A DNA stretch of 6,903 nt from an uncultured Solobacterium sp. (GCA_900547815.1 URHY01000090.1:1-6903), one strand, 5' to 3'; positions 1-5,663 are shown, numbered from the stretch's first letter. The notes: generated from the letters alone by a model not told the origin. A program made the numbers and translations.

Positions 1-1
1 T

Positions 2-304
2 ATGGAAAATATTATAATGTTGATTTTGGGAGTGTTCATATCTGTTGTGGGAATTATAAATATCAAAGGCAATATCAGCACAATTCATTCTTACAATAGG
101 CGAAGAGTAAAAGAAGAAGATATACCAAAGTATGGAAAAGTTGTTGGAACAGGAACACTGATTATAGGAATATCTCTTGTATTAGGTTTTATTGTTTCGT
201 TTTGGAGCGAAGAAATTATGGGATATATCATTCTGACAGCGATTATTATCGGATTAGGTTTGATTCTTTATGGTCAATTCAAATATAATAAAGGTATTTT
301 TTGA
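2..304 (+). CDS. Small three-helix membrane protein, DUF3784-like
   Basis: A 100-residue protein with three hydrophobic segments, at about residues 3-20, 47-67 and 74-93. Between the first two lies a polar loop containing HSYNRRRVKEEDIPKYGK. A short first helix, a charged loop with a tyrosine-asparagine or histidine-tyrosine motif, and two further helices is the layout of small Bacillota membrane proteins of the DUF3784 type, whose function is unknown. The family assignment is from memory of the pattern and is not certain. The ATG at position 2 starts at the natural beginning of the first helix, so the gene is probably complete, but its ribosome binding site and any upstream partner lie outside the window. 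The TGA stop is followed 27 bases later by an intrinsic terminator, so this is the last gene of its transcript. Confidence 0.72.
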   Translation: MENIIMLILGVFISVVGIINIKGNISTIHSYNRRRVKEEDIPKYGKVVGTGTLIIGISLVLGFIVSFWSEEIMGYIILTAIIIGLGLILYGQFKYNKGIF

Positions 305-331
305 GTAGTAGATACAAAAATATTAGACAGA

Positions 332-360
332 AAAACATCGTAGCAATACGGTGTTTTTTG
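332..360 (+). terminator. Intrinsic terminator of the first gene
   Basis: A 9-bp stem pairs AAAACATCG (332-340) with CGGTGTTTT (349-357), including one G-U pair. The 8-base loop is TAGCAATA and the 3' arm runs into a T tract. It lies just after the stop codon at 304 on the same strand. Confidence 0.8.
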
Positions 361-374
361 TTACTGTTTTCATG

Positions 375-483
375 AAACTAAGCGTTACGTTTATAAAAAT
401 AATCTGTTCTCGTAATCTTAAACTAAGCGTTACGTTTACGAAAAAGATTTGTTTTCACTTCATGAAACTAAGAACTTCCAAAG
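375..483 (+). repeat. Left tandem repeat array, 45-bp period, three units
   Basis: AAACTAAGCGTTACGTTTA occurs exactly at 375-393 and 420-438. A diverged third copy, AAACTAAGAACTTCCAAAG, is at 465-483. The starts are spaced exactly 45 bp apart, with poorly conserved AT-rich DNA between the cores. Cores one and three are preceded by CATG, giving TTTCATGAAA-like palindromes. The same core recurs inverted at 5785-6020 and in this orientation at 6045-6128. The function is unknown; arrayed protein-binding sites or a species-specific intergenic repeat are possible. Confidence 0.85.
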
Positions 484-566
484 TTTACTTCGTTTGTTTG
501 TGAAAGCATAAAAAAACAAAGAAACATTGAGTCTCTTTGTTCTTAGGCGTCCGAGATGTAATCACA
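420..566. repeat. Left copy of a long imperfect direct repeat (partner 6065-6208)
   Basis: From the second repeat core through the hairpin and into the small gene, this stretch aligns with 6065-6208 in the same orientation. Shared blocks include the repeat core with TTACGAAAAA, CATGAAACTAAGAA, GCATAAAAAAA, ACAAAGAAACATT, GTCTCTTTGTTCT, AGGCGT and ATGTAATC. Small indels and substitutions separate the two copies. The repeat spans array, terminator and the last seven codons of a minus-strand reading frame, which suggests that a gene end with its downstream array was duplicated as one unit. Confidence 0.75.
510..541 (-). terminator. Minus-strand intrinsic terminator of the 28-codon gene
   Basis: On the minus strand an 11-bp stem with one mismatch (531-541 against 515-525, 5-base loop) is followed by seven T residues (complement of 510-516) and then ATGC. 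It starts two bases after the TAA of the small minus-strand reading frame, the usual distance for a gene-specific terminator. A near-identical hairpin is at 6152-6184. Confidence 0.8.
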
Positions 567-629
567 GATGTTTTTAGATGCAGGTGCTTTCGATGAAGGT
601 CTTCTCTTTTTACAACTTGGACAAACCAT
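543..629 (-). CDS. Putative 28-residue peptide with a CPSC motif
   Basis: A minus-strand frame of 28 codons begins MVCPSCKKRRP and ends CDYISDA before TAA. A GGAGG Shine-Dalgarno site lies 11 bases upstream of the ATG (complement of 641-645), and a strong terminator follows the stop immediately. The product would be a basic peptide with a Cys-x-x-Cys pair near the N terminus and a third cysteine near the C terminus; metal binding or thiol chemistry is conceivable but unproven. An in-frame ATG at 659 would add ten residues but has no ribosome binding site. The last seven residues are repeated, with one change, in a minus-strand frame at 6188-6208. No known family was recognised. The complete expression signals argue for a real microgene; its size argues for caution. 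Confidence 0.42.
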   Translation of the reverse strand: MVCPSCKKRRPSSKAPASKNICDYISDA

Positions 630-640
630 CCTCACAGAAA

Positions 641-645
641 CCTCC
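641..645 (-). promoter_or_regulatory. Ribosome binding site of the 28-codon gene
   Basis: The minus strand reads GGAGG here, 11 bases before the ATG whose first base is 629. It favours this start over the in-frame ATG at 659, which has no such site. Confidence 0.45.
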
Positions 646-676
646 AAAATACTCCCCATAGTTAAATAGAAGGCAT

Positions 677-709
677 AAAAAAAGCGTGTAAATTGATGAG
701 GTTTACCCG
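677..709 (-). terminator. Minus-strand terminator of the YcxB-like gene
   Basis: On the minus strand CGGGTAAA (709-702) pairs with TTTACACG (692-685) with one mismatch. The stem is followed by a C and then seven T residues (683-677) and ATGC. It lies about 40 bases downstream of the stop codon at 752. Confidence 0.65.
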
Positions 710-751
710 TTACTAGTTTTGTCTATACATAGAAACTTTCCATATCCAAAA

Positions 752-1282
752 TTAATGGCATATTTCTTTTTGCTGAACATGAGTGCTCAAAAGTGAAATT
801 AAGCTCTCATAATCTTCTGGAGTTAAATTGCTTTTTTTCACCAATACTATTTTTTTAGTACTGGTTTGTAAATAAATATAATTTTTAAACACACACCACC
901 ATTGAAATGCGTCCCATTTATATTTACTTGTAACATACTCAGGTTCAGATATTGTTGTAACTCCATCTGAATCAAATATATACTCAATCGTTCCATTATT
1001 TAGGGTTTTATTTTGAATTACTTTAAAAATTAAATTCTGTTCTAAATATATACCCACTTTTGCGGCCCATATAAAGAATATGGCAAATGCTAGAAATTCT
1101 ATTGTATCTTCAATAAAATGGTCTAAAAAAGTTCCTAGTGCAAAAAGCCCCGAAAGAAATGCTGCAATAACACAAATCATTTGACTTATCTTTCTTTTTT
1201 TTTGCAATCTTGGATGAGTCAAAATGATTTCTCTTATCACTTTAAATTCATCTGGACCAAAATCCGATTTAGTTTTGATCAT
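752..1282 (-). CDS. YcxB-like two-helix membrane protein
   Basis: The start chosen gives 176 residues. A polar N-terminal segment (1-32, including KTKSDFGPDEFKVIREII) is followed by two hydrophobic helices at about 33-54 and 60-80. A cytosolic domain at about 97-165 follows, with the pattern IEYIFDSDGV, then YKWDAFQWWCVFKNYIYL, then a strand rich in valine and lysine and a terminal helix TPEDYESLISLL. This order (two helices, then a small beta-rich domain with a conserved tryptophan and a terminal helix) matches the YcxB-like family of Bacillota, whose role is unknown. The frame is open back to a TTG at 1327 and to ATGs at 1291 and 1303. I prefer the ATG at 1282 because GAGAG lies 9 bases upstream and the family normally begins with such a short polar segment. 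It appears monocistronic, with its own terminator at 677-709. Confidence 0.8.
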   Translation of the reverse strand: MIKTKSDFGPDEFKVIREIILTHPRLQKKRKISQMICVIAAFLSGLFALGTFLDHFIEDTIEFLAFAIFFIWAAKVGIYLEQNLIFKVIQNKTLNNGTIEYIFDSDGVTTISEPEYVTSKYKWDAFQWWCVFKNYIYLQTSTKKIVLVKKSNLTPEDYESLISLLSTHVQQKEICH

Positions 1283-1310
1283 TATAACCATCTCTCTTTC
1301 CATCAAACTA

Positions 1311-1316
1311 ATTATA
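1311..1316 (-). promoter_or_regulatory. Possible -10 box of the YcxB-like gene
   Basis: The minus strand reads TATAAT here, about 29 bases before the preferred ATG at 1282. No good -35 hexamer was seen. The position argues against translation starting at 1327 or 1303, since those codons would lie upstream of or at the transcript start. Confidence 0.35.
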
Positions 1317-1345
1317 GTATAAATCAAAAACAGAAAAACATAGAA

Positions 1346-1429
1346 CCAAAATATAAAATATTAACGGATAAAAAAATCAAAGAAATCCCTCATACAATGT
1401 TGATGGATGATTCAGATTTCAAGCAGTAA
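1346..1429 (+). pseudogene. Possible remnant of a plus-strand gene 3' end
   Basis: A plus-strand frame reads PKYKILTDKKIKEIPHTM and then LMDDSDFKQ before TAA at 1427-1429. It is followed four bases later by an intrinsic terminator on the same strand. The acidic, soluble tail plus a correctly placed terminator looks like the surviving end of a gene. Upstream the frame runs antisense into the start of the YcxB-like gene and shows no plausible start or ribosome binding site. It could be chance open frame; no family was recognised. Confidence 0.22.
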
Positions 1430-1432
1430 ACC

Positions 1433-1463
1433 AAAGGACTGATTAATAAGTCAGCCCTTTTAT
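1433..1463 (+). terminator. Intrinsic terminator after the possible gene remnant
   Basis: AAAGG and CTGA (1433-1442, separated by one unpaired A) pair with TCAG and CCTTT (1451-1460). The 8-base loop is TTAATAAG and the 3' side runs TTTTATT. There is no intact plus-strand gene directly upstream, which is why a decayed gene is suspected. Confidence 0.6.
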
Positions 1464-1481
1464 TATGCTCGCTCATCATGA

Positions 1482-1528
1482 AAAAAGTCTTCTCATCACT
1501 ATCCAATCAAAACAAAAGAAGACTTTTT
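1482..1528 (-). terminator. Strong terminator of the lipoprotein gene, possibly bidirectional
   Basis: AAAAAGTCTTCT (1482-1493) is a perfect 12-bp match to the reverse complement of 1517-1528, with a 23-base loop. On the minus strand the stem ends in a T run and lies 18 bases after the lipoprotein stop at 1546. The A and T flanks are symmetric, so it could also stop plus-strand transcription. Confidence 0.8.
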
Positions 1529-1545
1529 CAAGCCTTCAGATGAAT

Positions 1546-2268
1546 CTAGTAATTTCTGACAATCGTTCCGTATTTTAGCTTTCCGTCTTCGTAAACAAAT
1601 GACCACTGCTGTTGAGTATCGCTAATTGAACCATTTGGTCCTTTGCAATAATACGCAAACCATACCTCATCGTCCGTCTTTTGCGTAATATGGTCAAAAA
1701 AGAAAGAAACATGTGGTATTCCACCTATGCGATATCGTTCATAGATCTGACCGTTTTCTTCCCAGAAAGGGACCTCTTTGTAGATATTTGTATTTATATC
1801 CATGTAAGGAATAGGGTATTTCCGTGAAAAGTATTGATACCACACATTTTCAATATCCTGCAACGAATGGATATTTGGATCCGTAATTAATGTATTGCCA
1901 AAGTCTCCAGTACCCTCAAAGAATGTACCTGCCATAAAACAATAATAAACATGCCAAAAATCAGCAAGATGATCATTTGCGTAAGCAAGAAGTTCTTCGT
2001 CCGTATATAAACTTGAAATACCCGTAACAACTGGTGTTTCTTCAACCTGACTAGCTTGTGTTTCCTGTTCTTGTGATGTTTCTTTTTTAGTTTCTTTTAC
2101 TTCTTTAGCTTTCTTTTCTACCTCTTTTTTCTTTGATTCGGATTTATCTTGCTCCTTATGAGAGACTTTCTCATAAGCCTTCTTATCTTTATTCTTTTCA
2201 GAAGCAGCACATCCAGACAATATCAAAGAAGTTGTCAAGACAGCTGCTATCAGCCTATTTCTTTTCAT
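1546..2268 (-). CDS. Lipoprotein of unknown function
   Basis: A 240-residue protein with a classical lipoprotein signal: MKRNR, a hydrophobic stretch, then LSGC at residues 17-20, so Cys20 should be lipid-modified and the mature protein held on the outer face of the membrane. Residues 22-78 form a low-complexity linker very rich in lysine and glutamate. A folded domain follows (about 84-240), with a helical start (YTDEELLAYANDHL) and several aromatic beta strands (WYQYFSRKYPIPY, QIYERYRIGGIP, WFAYYC, WSFVYEDGKLKYGTIV). The layout vaguely recalls IseA-type autolysin inhibitors and other small sensor lipoproteins, but no diagnostic motif was found, so no function is assigned. A weak Shine-Dalgarno (GGTGAG) sits three bases before the ATG. 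It is divergent from the nuclease-like gene and ends at a strong terminator. Confidence 0.88.
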   Translation of the reverse strand: MKRNRLIAAVLTTSLILSGCAASEKNKDKKAYEKVSHKEQDKSESKKKEVEKKAKEVKETKKETSQEQETQASQVEETPVVTGISSLYTDEELLAYANDHLADFWHVYYCFMAGTFFEGTGDFGNTLITDPNIHSLQDIENVWYQYFSRKYPIPYMDINTNIYKEVPFWEENGQIYERYRIGGIPHVSFFFDHITQKTDDEVWFAYYCKGPNGSISDTQQQWSFVYEDGKLKYGTIVRNY

Positions 2269-2291
2269 ATTCTCACCATTTCTCTGCTTCT

Positions 2292-2320
2292 AGTATATCA
2301 TTCAGAACGAAAACAAACAA
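2292..2320 (-). promoter_or_regulatory. Promoter of the lipoprotein gene
   Basis: On the minus strand TTGTTT (2320-2315) is followed after 17 bases by TATACT (2297-2292), a good match to a housekeeping sigma promoter. It lies about 24 bases before the ATG at 2268. Confidence 0.55.
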
Positions 2321-2351
2321 AATCCCGATGAAATATCTATATAAGTGTGAC

Positions 2352-2380
2352 TTTTCATGATTTATGGGTTACTGTATATA
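2352..2380 (+). promoter_or_regulatory. Promoter of the nuclease-like gene
   Basis: TTTTCA (2352-2357) and TATATA (2375-2380) are separated by 17 bases, about 27 bases before the ATG at 2407. It is back to back with the lipoprotein promoter, with about 31 bases between the two -35 boxes, so a regulator bound between could affect both. Confidence 0.45.
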
Positions 2381-2406
2381 TATGAGCATGAAATGGAGTG
2401 ATAACT

Positions 2407-3159
2407 ATGTCAGTAACTATTACAACTTTAGCAAATAATGTTAAACAGCCCAGAGGCGGATACCTCCCTGTAAAACTTTTTAAAGAAACACATTATGAGT
2501 CTGAAAACGAATTATTTCCTGATGAGAATGGCTCAAAATCATTGATTGGAACAACCGTAGATAATATGACTCGTGTTCTGTTAGGTGCAAAAACAAAGAA
2601 AGTGTTTGAACCCGCTTCTTTTGGAATGATGGCGATTAAAGACCTTAACTTTGATTTAATTGATGAAGTCACAGGACTAGATGATGATTCAATCCTTGCA
2701 GCATATCAGCTTTCTTTTTATGAACAGATATACAGAAGTGGTTATATACCATCTACTGATTATGAACTTGAGCTTCCAGATGAGCATACGATTGAAAATA
2801 TCAGAGAAATGGTAAATCGCTCATTAAGATACTTCCAACATCAAGCAAAGCTTGTTAATGTTGGAGATCGTTTGTCGGTAAACTATAAAGAAGACAACAT
2901 TTACGGTGATTATGACTATTTAACAGATGATTCCCTAATCGACATGAAAGTGCTTAGCAGGAAAATCGCCAACAAATATACACTACAAATTATTCTGTAT
3001 TGGATTATTGGAATGAAGTCGAAGAAAAAACTTTTCAGTAACGTCAAATACCTGAAGTTCTATAACCCCAGATTAAACGTAGAATATTCATTTGATTTAG
3101 ATGAATTAACTTCTGATATTCTGAAACCAATTCTAGATGAAGTGTTGATGGCTCAGTAA
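2407..3159 (+). CDS. Uncharacterised protein with a PD-(D/E)XK nuclease-like signature
   Basis: A 250-residue soluble protein. The N-terminal part contains RGGYLPVKLFKE and LIGTTVDNMTRVLLG, and a middle helical region contains ITGLDD-like VTGLDDDSIL and YEQIYRSGYIP. The C-terminal part has GDYDYLTDDSLIDMKV and then KYTLQIILYWIIGM and FYNPRLN. The spacing Asp170, Asp179-x-Lys181 and Gln194 fits the D...DxK...Q active-site pattern of PD-(D/E)XK phosphodiesterases, and I recall the same N- and C-terminal motifs in uncharacterised Bacillota proteins. Nuclease activity is therefore a prediction, and a defence or DNA-repair role is speculation. The frame opens at GTG 2398, but the ATG at 2407 has GGAG 8 bases upstream (2395-2398) and is preferred. 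No partner gene adjoins it; it has its own promoter and a strong terminator. Confidence 0.85.
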   Translation: MSVTITTLANNVKQPRGGYLPVKLFKETHYESENELFPDENGSKSLIGTTVDNMTRVLLGAKTKKVFEPASFGMMAIKDLNFDLIDEVTGLDDDSILAAYQLSFYEQIYRSGYIPSTDYELELPDEHTIENIREMVNRSLRYFQHQAKLVNVGDRLSVNYKEDNIYGDYDYLTDDSLIDMKVLSRKIANKYTLQIILYWIIGMKSKKKLFSNVKYLKFYNPRLNVEYSFDLDELTSDILKPILDEVLMAQ

Positions 3160-3173
3160 ACAATTATTAATTC

Positions 3174-3229
3174 AAAAGAACAATACTTAGAATAGATTTT
3201 TACACTCTATTCTCTATTGTTCTTTTTTT
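3174..3229 (+). terminator. Strong terminator of the nuclease-like gene
   Basis: AGAACAATA and AGAATAGA (3177-3196) pair with TCTATTCT and TATTGTTCT (3206-3223), giving about 17 bp with a small internal bulge. A run of seven T residues follows. Confidence 0.85.
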
Positions 3230-3316
3230 GTACCCTCCTCTTTTCTCCAATTCTCGCACAACGCTCTCGAAAGCAGACAACGACTAATCATTGCACACTT
3301 TGGAAGTAATGTTTTC
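3221..3316 (+). repeat. Intergenic repeat, copy before the BspA-type gene
   Basis: TTCTTTTTTTGTACC (3221-3235) and, about 55 bases on, ATTGCACACTTTGGAAGTAA with TGTTTT (to 3315) recur in the same order at 5593-5663 after the BspA-type gene. The DNA between the two blocks differs in length. On the minus strand both copies encode similar peptide pieces (KTLL near one end, EGTKKE near the other). Confidence 0.65.
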
Positions 3317-3393
3317 ATAGGATTAGTTATAAAAGTAACATCCGCCTTACAAGACTGCTCTCAAACCAATCGAGTATTTTTCTTGTGGTTCAC

Positions 3394-3441
3394 TGTATGC
3401 GTAAAGCCAAGTAAGAAACGAATTGTGGCTTTATGTATGCA
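3394..3441 (+). promoter_or_regulatory. 16-bp leader hairpin beside the ribosome binding site
   Basis: TGTATGCGTAAAGCCA (3394-3409) can pair continuously with TGGCTTTATGTATGCA (3426-3441), with three or four G-U pairs and a 16-base loop. The inner 8 bp (TAAAGCCA/TGGCTTTA) are perfect. The stem ends one base before the AAGGAGG at 3443-3449. It could control translation or RNA stability of the BspA-type gene. There is no T run, so it is not a terminator. Confidence 0.5.
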
Positions 3442-3442
3442 T

Positions 3443-3466
3443 AAGGAGGTATTTGGAATGATATGA
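3443..3466 (+). promoter_or_regulatory. Shine-Dalgarno site with an overlapping two-codon mini-frame
   Basis: AAGGAGG (3443-3449) is 13 bases from the ATG of the large gene (3463) but only 8 bases from another ATG (3458) that reads ATG-ATA-TGA. The mini-frame ends inside the true start codon region, so initiation at the better-spaced ATG would release ribosomes right at the gene start. The large-gene start is still preferred because it opens directly on a signal peptide. Confidence 0.4.
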
Positions 3467-5589
3467 AAAACACAATAAAAATATCAATAATGAGTGGACT
3501 CGTAACAGCAGGTGTACTGTTGTGTGGGCTTCCTCATGCTATGGCGGAAAGCGTGCCTCAAAATGATGAGACTTATTATTCTGTTAATGTACCGTCGGAA
3601 ATCAGTTTAAGCCCTGACCAAGACGAGACAACATTCACGGTTTCGGGAAACACGTATCAAAAACGATGGTTAGACATAGATATTACAAGCAAGAACAATT
3701 TCAATCTGAAGAATGAACAAGCTTCTATCCCCTACAAGCTGGACAAGACAAAGCTCGAATATGAACCCCAGTATATAGACAAGGACAGCGATTCCTTCTC
3801 AGAAAGCATTAAGGTTTCAAAGAATGAAGCTGATGTGAAATACTCGGGTAATTATCAGGATCAACTCCAGTTTACGATGAATCCTATAGAAACACGAACC
3901 ATTCAGCTTGACTGCAACGGCGGTACGGTGAATGGAAAAGATAAGGTTGCTTATACGGTTAAGAATGGAAGCTCTTATGGGCAGTTACCAGTTCCTGTTA
4001 AAAATGGATACGATTTTATTGCTTGGAAAGATGAAAGTGGAACTTCAATATACTCAGGAAGTATTGTTAAGTCTGATACAGAAAAATTATATGCAATTTT
4101 TAACATTGGCAAAACAACAAGCATTAGATGTATAACAAACGGAGTAGAAGGTCAAGGATTTGAAAATGTTGGTATTGTTGATATGTATGCAAATGGAAAA
4201 CTTTACAACAAGGATACTACCGCTACTATGTGGCAAAAAATGGGCTACGGAGGAGAAATAGTACTTAAAAACATCCGGCTAGAAAAAGGAGTTAAGTTTA
4301 TTGATGAGGCTTCTCCAATGGAAGGTTGTTATGTTGTTACAGACGAAAACAATAATCTATTAGAAGTCCATGTTACAGCAAATCCAAAAGGTGTAATGTA
4401 TGATTTGAACTTTTCTAAAATCAATGAATTACAAGAGTTAATAAATAAAACATCAGCACAAACTGTCACTTTTGATGATTTTCTCCCAAATAATATTACA
4501 AAGATTGGTGAATTAACTTCTTATAAATCAAAGGCATATGTTTATTTTAAAGACAACAGCCTACATATATATAATCCAAATGGTGGAAAAGTTATCGCTT
4601 CAGAAAATTGCATAAGCTTATTTTCATACATATCAGTTGATAATTTAGATTTGCATAACTTAGATGTATCCCAGATGAAAGATGCTGGTTACATGTTTAA
4701 TCATTGTTCAGCACGTAATATTAATATTAATGGTTGGAATACTAAAAGCTTAATAAACTGTAATTCTATGTTCGCTTATTGTGATAAGATAAAAAATTTG
4801 AATGTTTCTTCATGGAATACGCCTTCTGTAAAAAATTTCCATGATTTTCTCTTTGATTGTACTTCATTAAAATCCATAGATGTATCTAACTTTGATACAT
4901 CAAATTGTGAAGTACTATTCAGAATGTTTGGACTGTGTACTCAACTGGAAAATATTCAAGGTTTAGAAAACTTTAACACTTCTAAATGTGTTGATTTTGC
5001 TGGTATGTTTCAAGGTATTAATGCTAAGACTTTAAACCTTTCATCCTTCGACACATCAAAAGCATATGCAATGAATTATATGTTTGGTGGAAATTGGAAT
5101 TTAACAGAAATTATTGGGCTTAATCATTTTAATACTGAAGGCGTTGCTAATATGAACGATCTTTTTAGAGATTGTTATTCACTCAAAATATTAGATTTAT
5201 CAAGCTTCTCTACTAAAAACGTTAAATATATCAATAATTTATTTACCAATTCATCACAATTGCAGACTATATATGTATCTGATAAATTTGATGTGACATC
5301 AATTAACAGTACAAGTATTTTTGATAATTGCACCTCTCTAGTCGGAGGAGCCGGAACAAAATATGACCCAACATTCATTGATTCAACCGCGGCACGAATT
5401 GATGACGGAATTAATTCTCCAGGCTATTTCACATCAATCTCTGATAAACCTCTTGAAACCACACAAACAAACGAATCAGATATGAGCGACACAACAGGTA
5501 ATGAAGTAAGAAACGTAGAAACACCTGCAAAAGAACCCGACGAGTTAGAAACAGACTCAAAACAAAACGAATTAGAATCTCAGCAATGA
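3463..5589 (+). CDS. Secreted BspA-type protein with InlB-type and DUF285 leucine-rich repeats
   Basis: A 708-residue exported protein. Residues 1-28 are a signal peptide with likely cleavage after Ala-Met-Ala. Residues about 38-143 form a beta-rich domain (YYSVNVPSEISL...). Residues 146-213 are a Listeria-Bacteroides (Flg_new/InlB B-type) repeat: IQLDCNGGTVNG, YTVKNGSSYGQLP, GYDFIAWKDESG, YAIF. Residues about 215-390 were not recognised. Residues about 395-655 hold some nine DUF285 repeats of 22-29 residues, such as LNVSSWNT, IDVSNFDTS, MFGLCTQLEN, LNLSSFDTS, LDLSSFSTKN, ending in the usual cap GGAGTKYD...GYFT. Such proteins typically act in adhesion to host or partner cells. The last 50 residues are hydrophilic and have no LPXTG, membrane helix or choline-binding repeat, so the protein appears released or held non-covalently. 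Base composition shifts sharply within the gene. Confidence 0.93.
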   Translation: MKNTIKISIMSGLVTAGVLLCGLPHAMAESVPQNDETYYSVNVPSEISLSPDQDETTFTVSGNTYQKRWLDIDITSKNNFNLKNEQASIPYKLDKTKLEYEPQYIDKDSDSFSESIKVSKNEADVKYSGNYQDQLQFTMNPIETRTIQLDCNGGTVNGKDKVAYTVKNGSSYGQLPVPVKNGYDFIAWKDESGTSIYSGSIVKSDTEKLYAIFNIGKTTSIRCITNGVEGQGFENVGIVDMYANGKLYNKDTTATMWQKMGYGGEIVLKNIRLEKGVKFIDEASPMEGCYVVTDENNNLLEVHVTANPKGVMYDLNFSKINELQELINKTSAQTVTFDDFLPNNITKIGELTSYKSKAYVYFKDNSLHIYNPNGGKVIASENCISLFSYISVDNLDLHNLDVSQMKDAGYMFNHCSARNININGWNTKSLINCNSMFAYCDKIKNLNVSSWNTPSVKNFHDFLFDCTSLKSIDVSNFDTSNCEVLFRMFGLCTQLENIQGLENFNTSKCVDFAGMFQGINAKTLNLSSFDTSKAYAMNYMFGGNWNLTEIIGLNHFNTEGVANMNDLFRDCYSLKILDLSSFSTKNVKYINNLFTNSSQLQTIYVSDKFDVTSINSTSIFDNCTSLVGGAGTKYDPTFIDSTAARIDDGINSPGYFTSISDKPLETTQTNESDMSDTTGNEVRNVETPAKEPDELETDSKQNELESQQ
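4651..5427 (+). repeat. DUF285 (BspA-type) repeat-coding block
   Basis: About nine degenerate units encode the pattern L-x-[LV]-S-x-[WF]-[DN]-T, then M-x-x-[ML]-F-x-x-C-x-x-L. They are conserved in protein more than in DNA. Repeats of this family coincide with the PARCEL elements described in mollicutes and lactic acid bacteria, which are thought to move and recombine as modules. Confidence 0.8.
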
Positions 5590-5601
5590 GGTTCTTTTTT
5601 T
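5574..5601 (+). terminator. Terminator overlapping the BspA-type stop codon
   Basis: AGAATCTCA (5574-5582) pairs with TGAGGTTCT (5587-5595), including one G-U pair, around a GCAA tetraloop, followed by six more T residues. The 3' arm begins with the TGA stop codon itself, so a ribosome at the gene end would cover the hairpin. Confidence 0.8.
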
Positions 5602-5663
5602 GTACCTTCTCGACAGCCTCTTTCAACAGCCCTGAAATTGCACACTATGAGAAGTAATGTTTT
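5593..5663 (+). repeat. Intergenic repeat, copy after the BspA-type gene
   Basis: TTCTTTTTTTGTACC is followed by ATTGCACACT, then GAAGTAATGTTTT, in the same order as at 3221-3316. The two copies bracket the BspA-type gene as imperfect direct repeats about 2.35 kb apart. Confidence 0.65.

Larger units (their letters stand above)
3160..3462. other. 303-bp intergenic region before the BspA-type gene
   Basis: It holds the terminator at 3174-3229, a repeat shared with the region after the BspA-type gene (3221-3316), a minus-strand 34-codon frame with no clear ribosome binding site (3214-3318), a long hairpin beside the Shine-Dalgarno site (3394-3441), and no promoter that I could identify with confidence. 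Nothing else was recognised. Confidence 0.6.

Noticed and set aside
375..483. CRISPR array
   Set aside because: Only three units, the third core is diverged, spacers are AT-rich and partly similar, and no cas gene is present. The 54-bp array on the right is equally degenerate.
1181..1429. 82-codon plus-strand frame across the start of the YcxB-like gene
   Set aside because: Most of it is antisense to the YcxB-like gene, with no ribosome binding site; only its last part is kept as a possible remnant.
2133..2360. Plus-strand frames over the start of the lipoprotein gene
   Set aside because: They are antisense to the signal peptide and lysine-rich linker, have no ribosome binding site, and the lipoprotein reading is far stronger.
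3394..3441. Known riboswitch or T-box
   Set aside because: Only a single simple hairpin is visible, without the conserved cores of known riboswitches or a T-box sequence.
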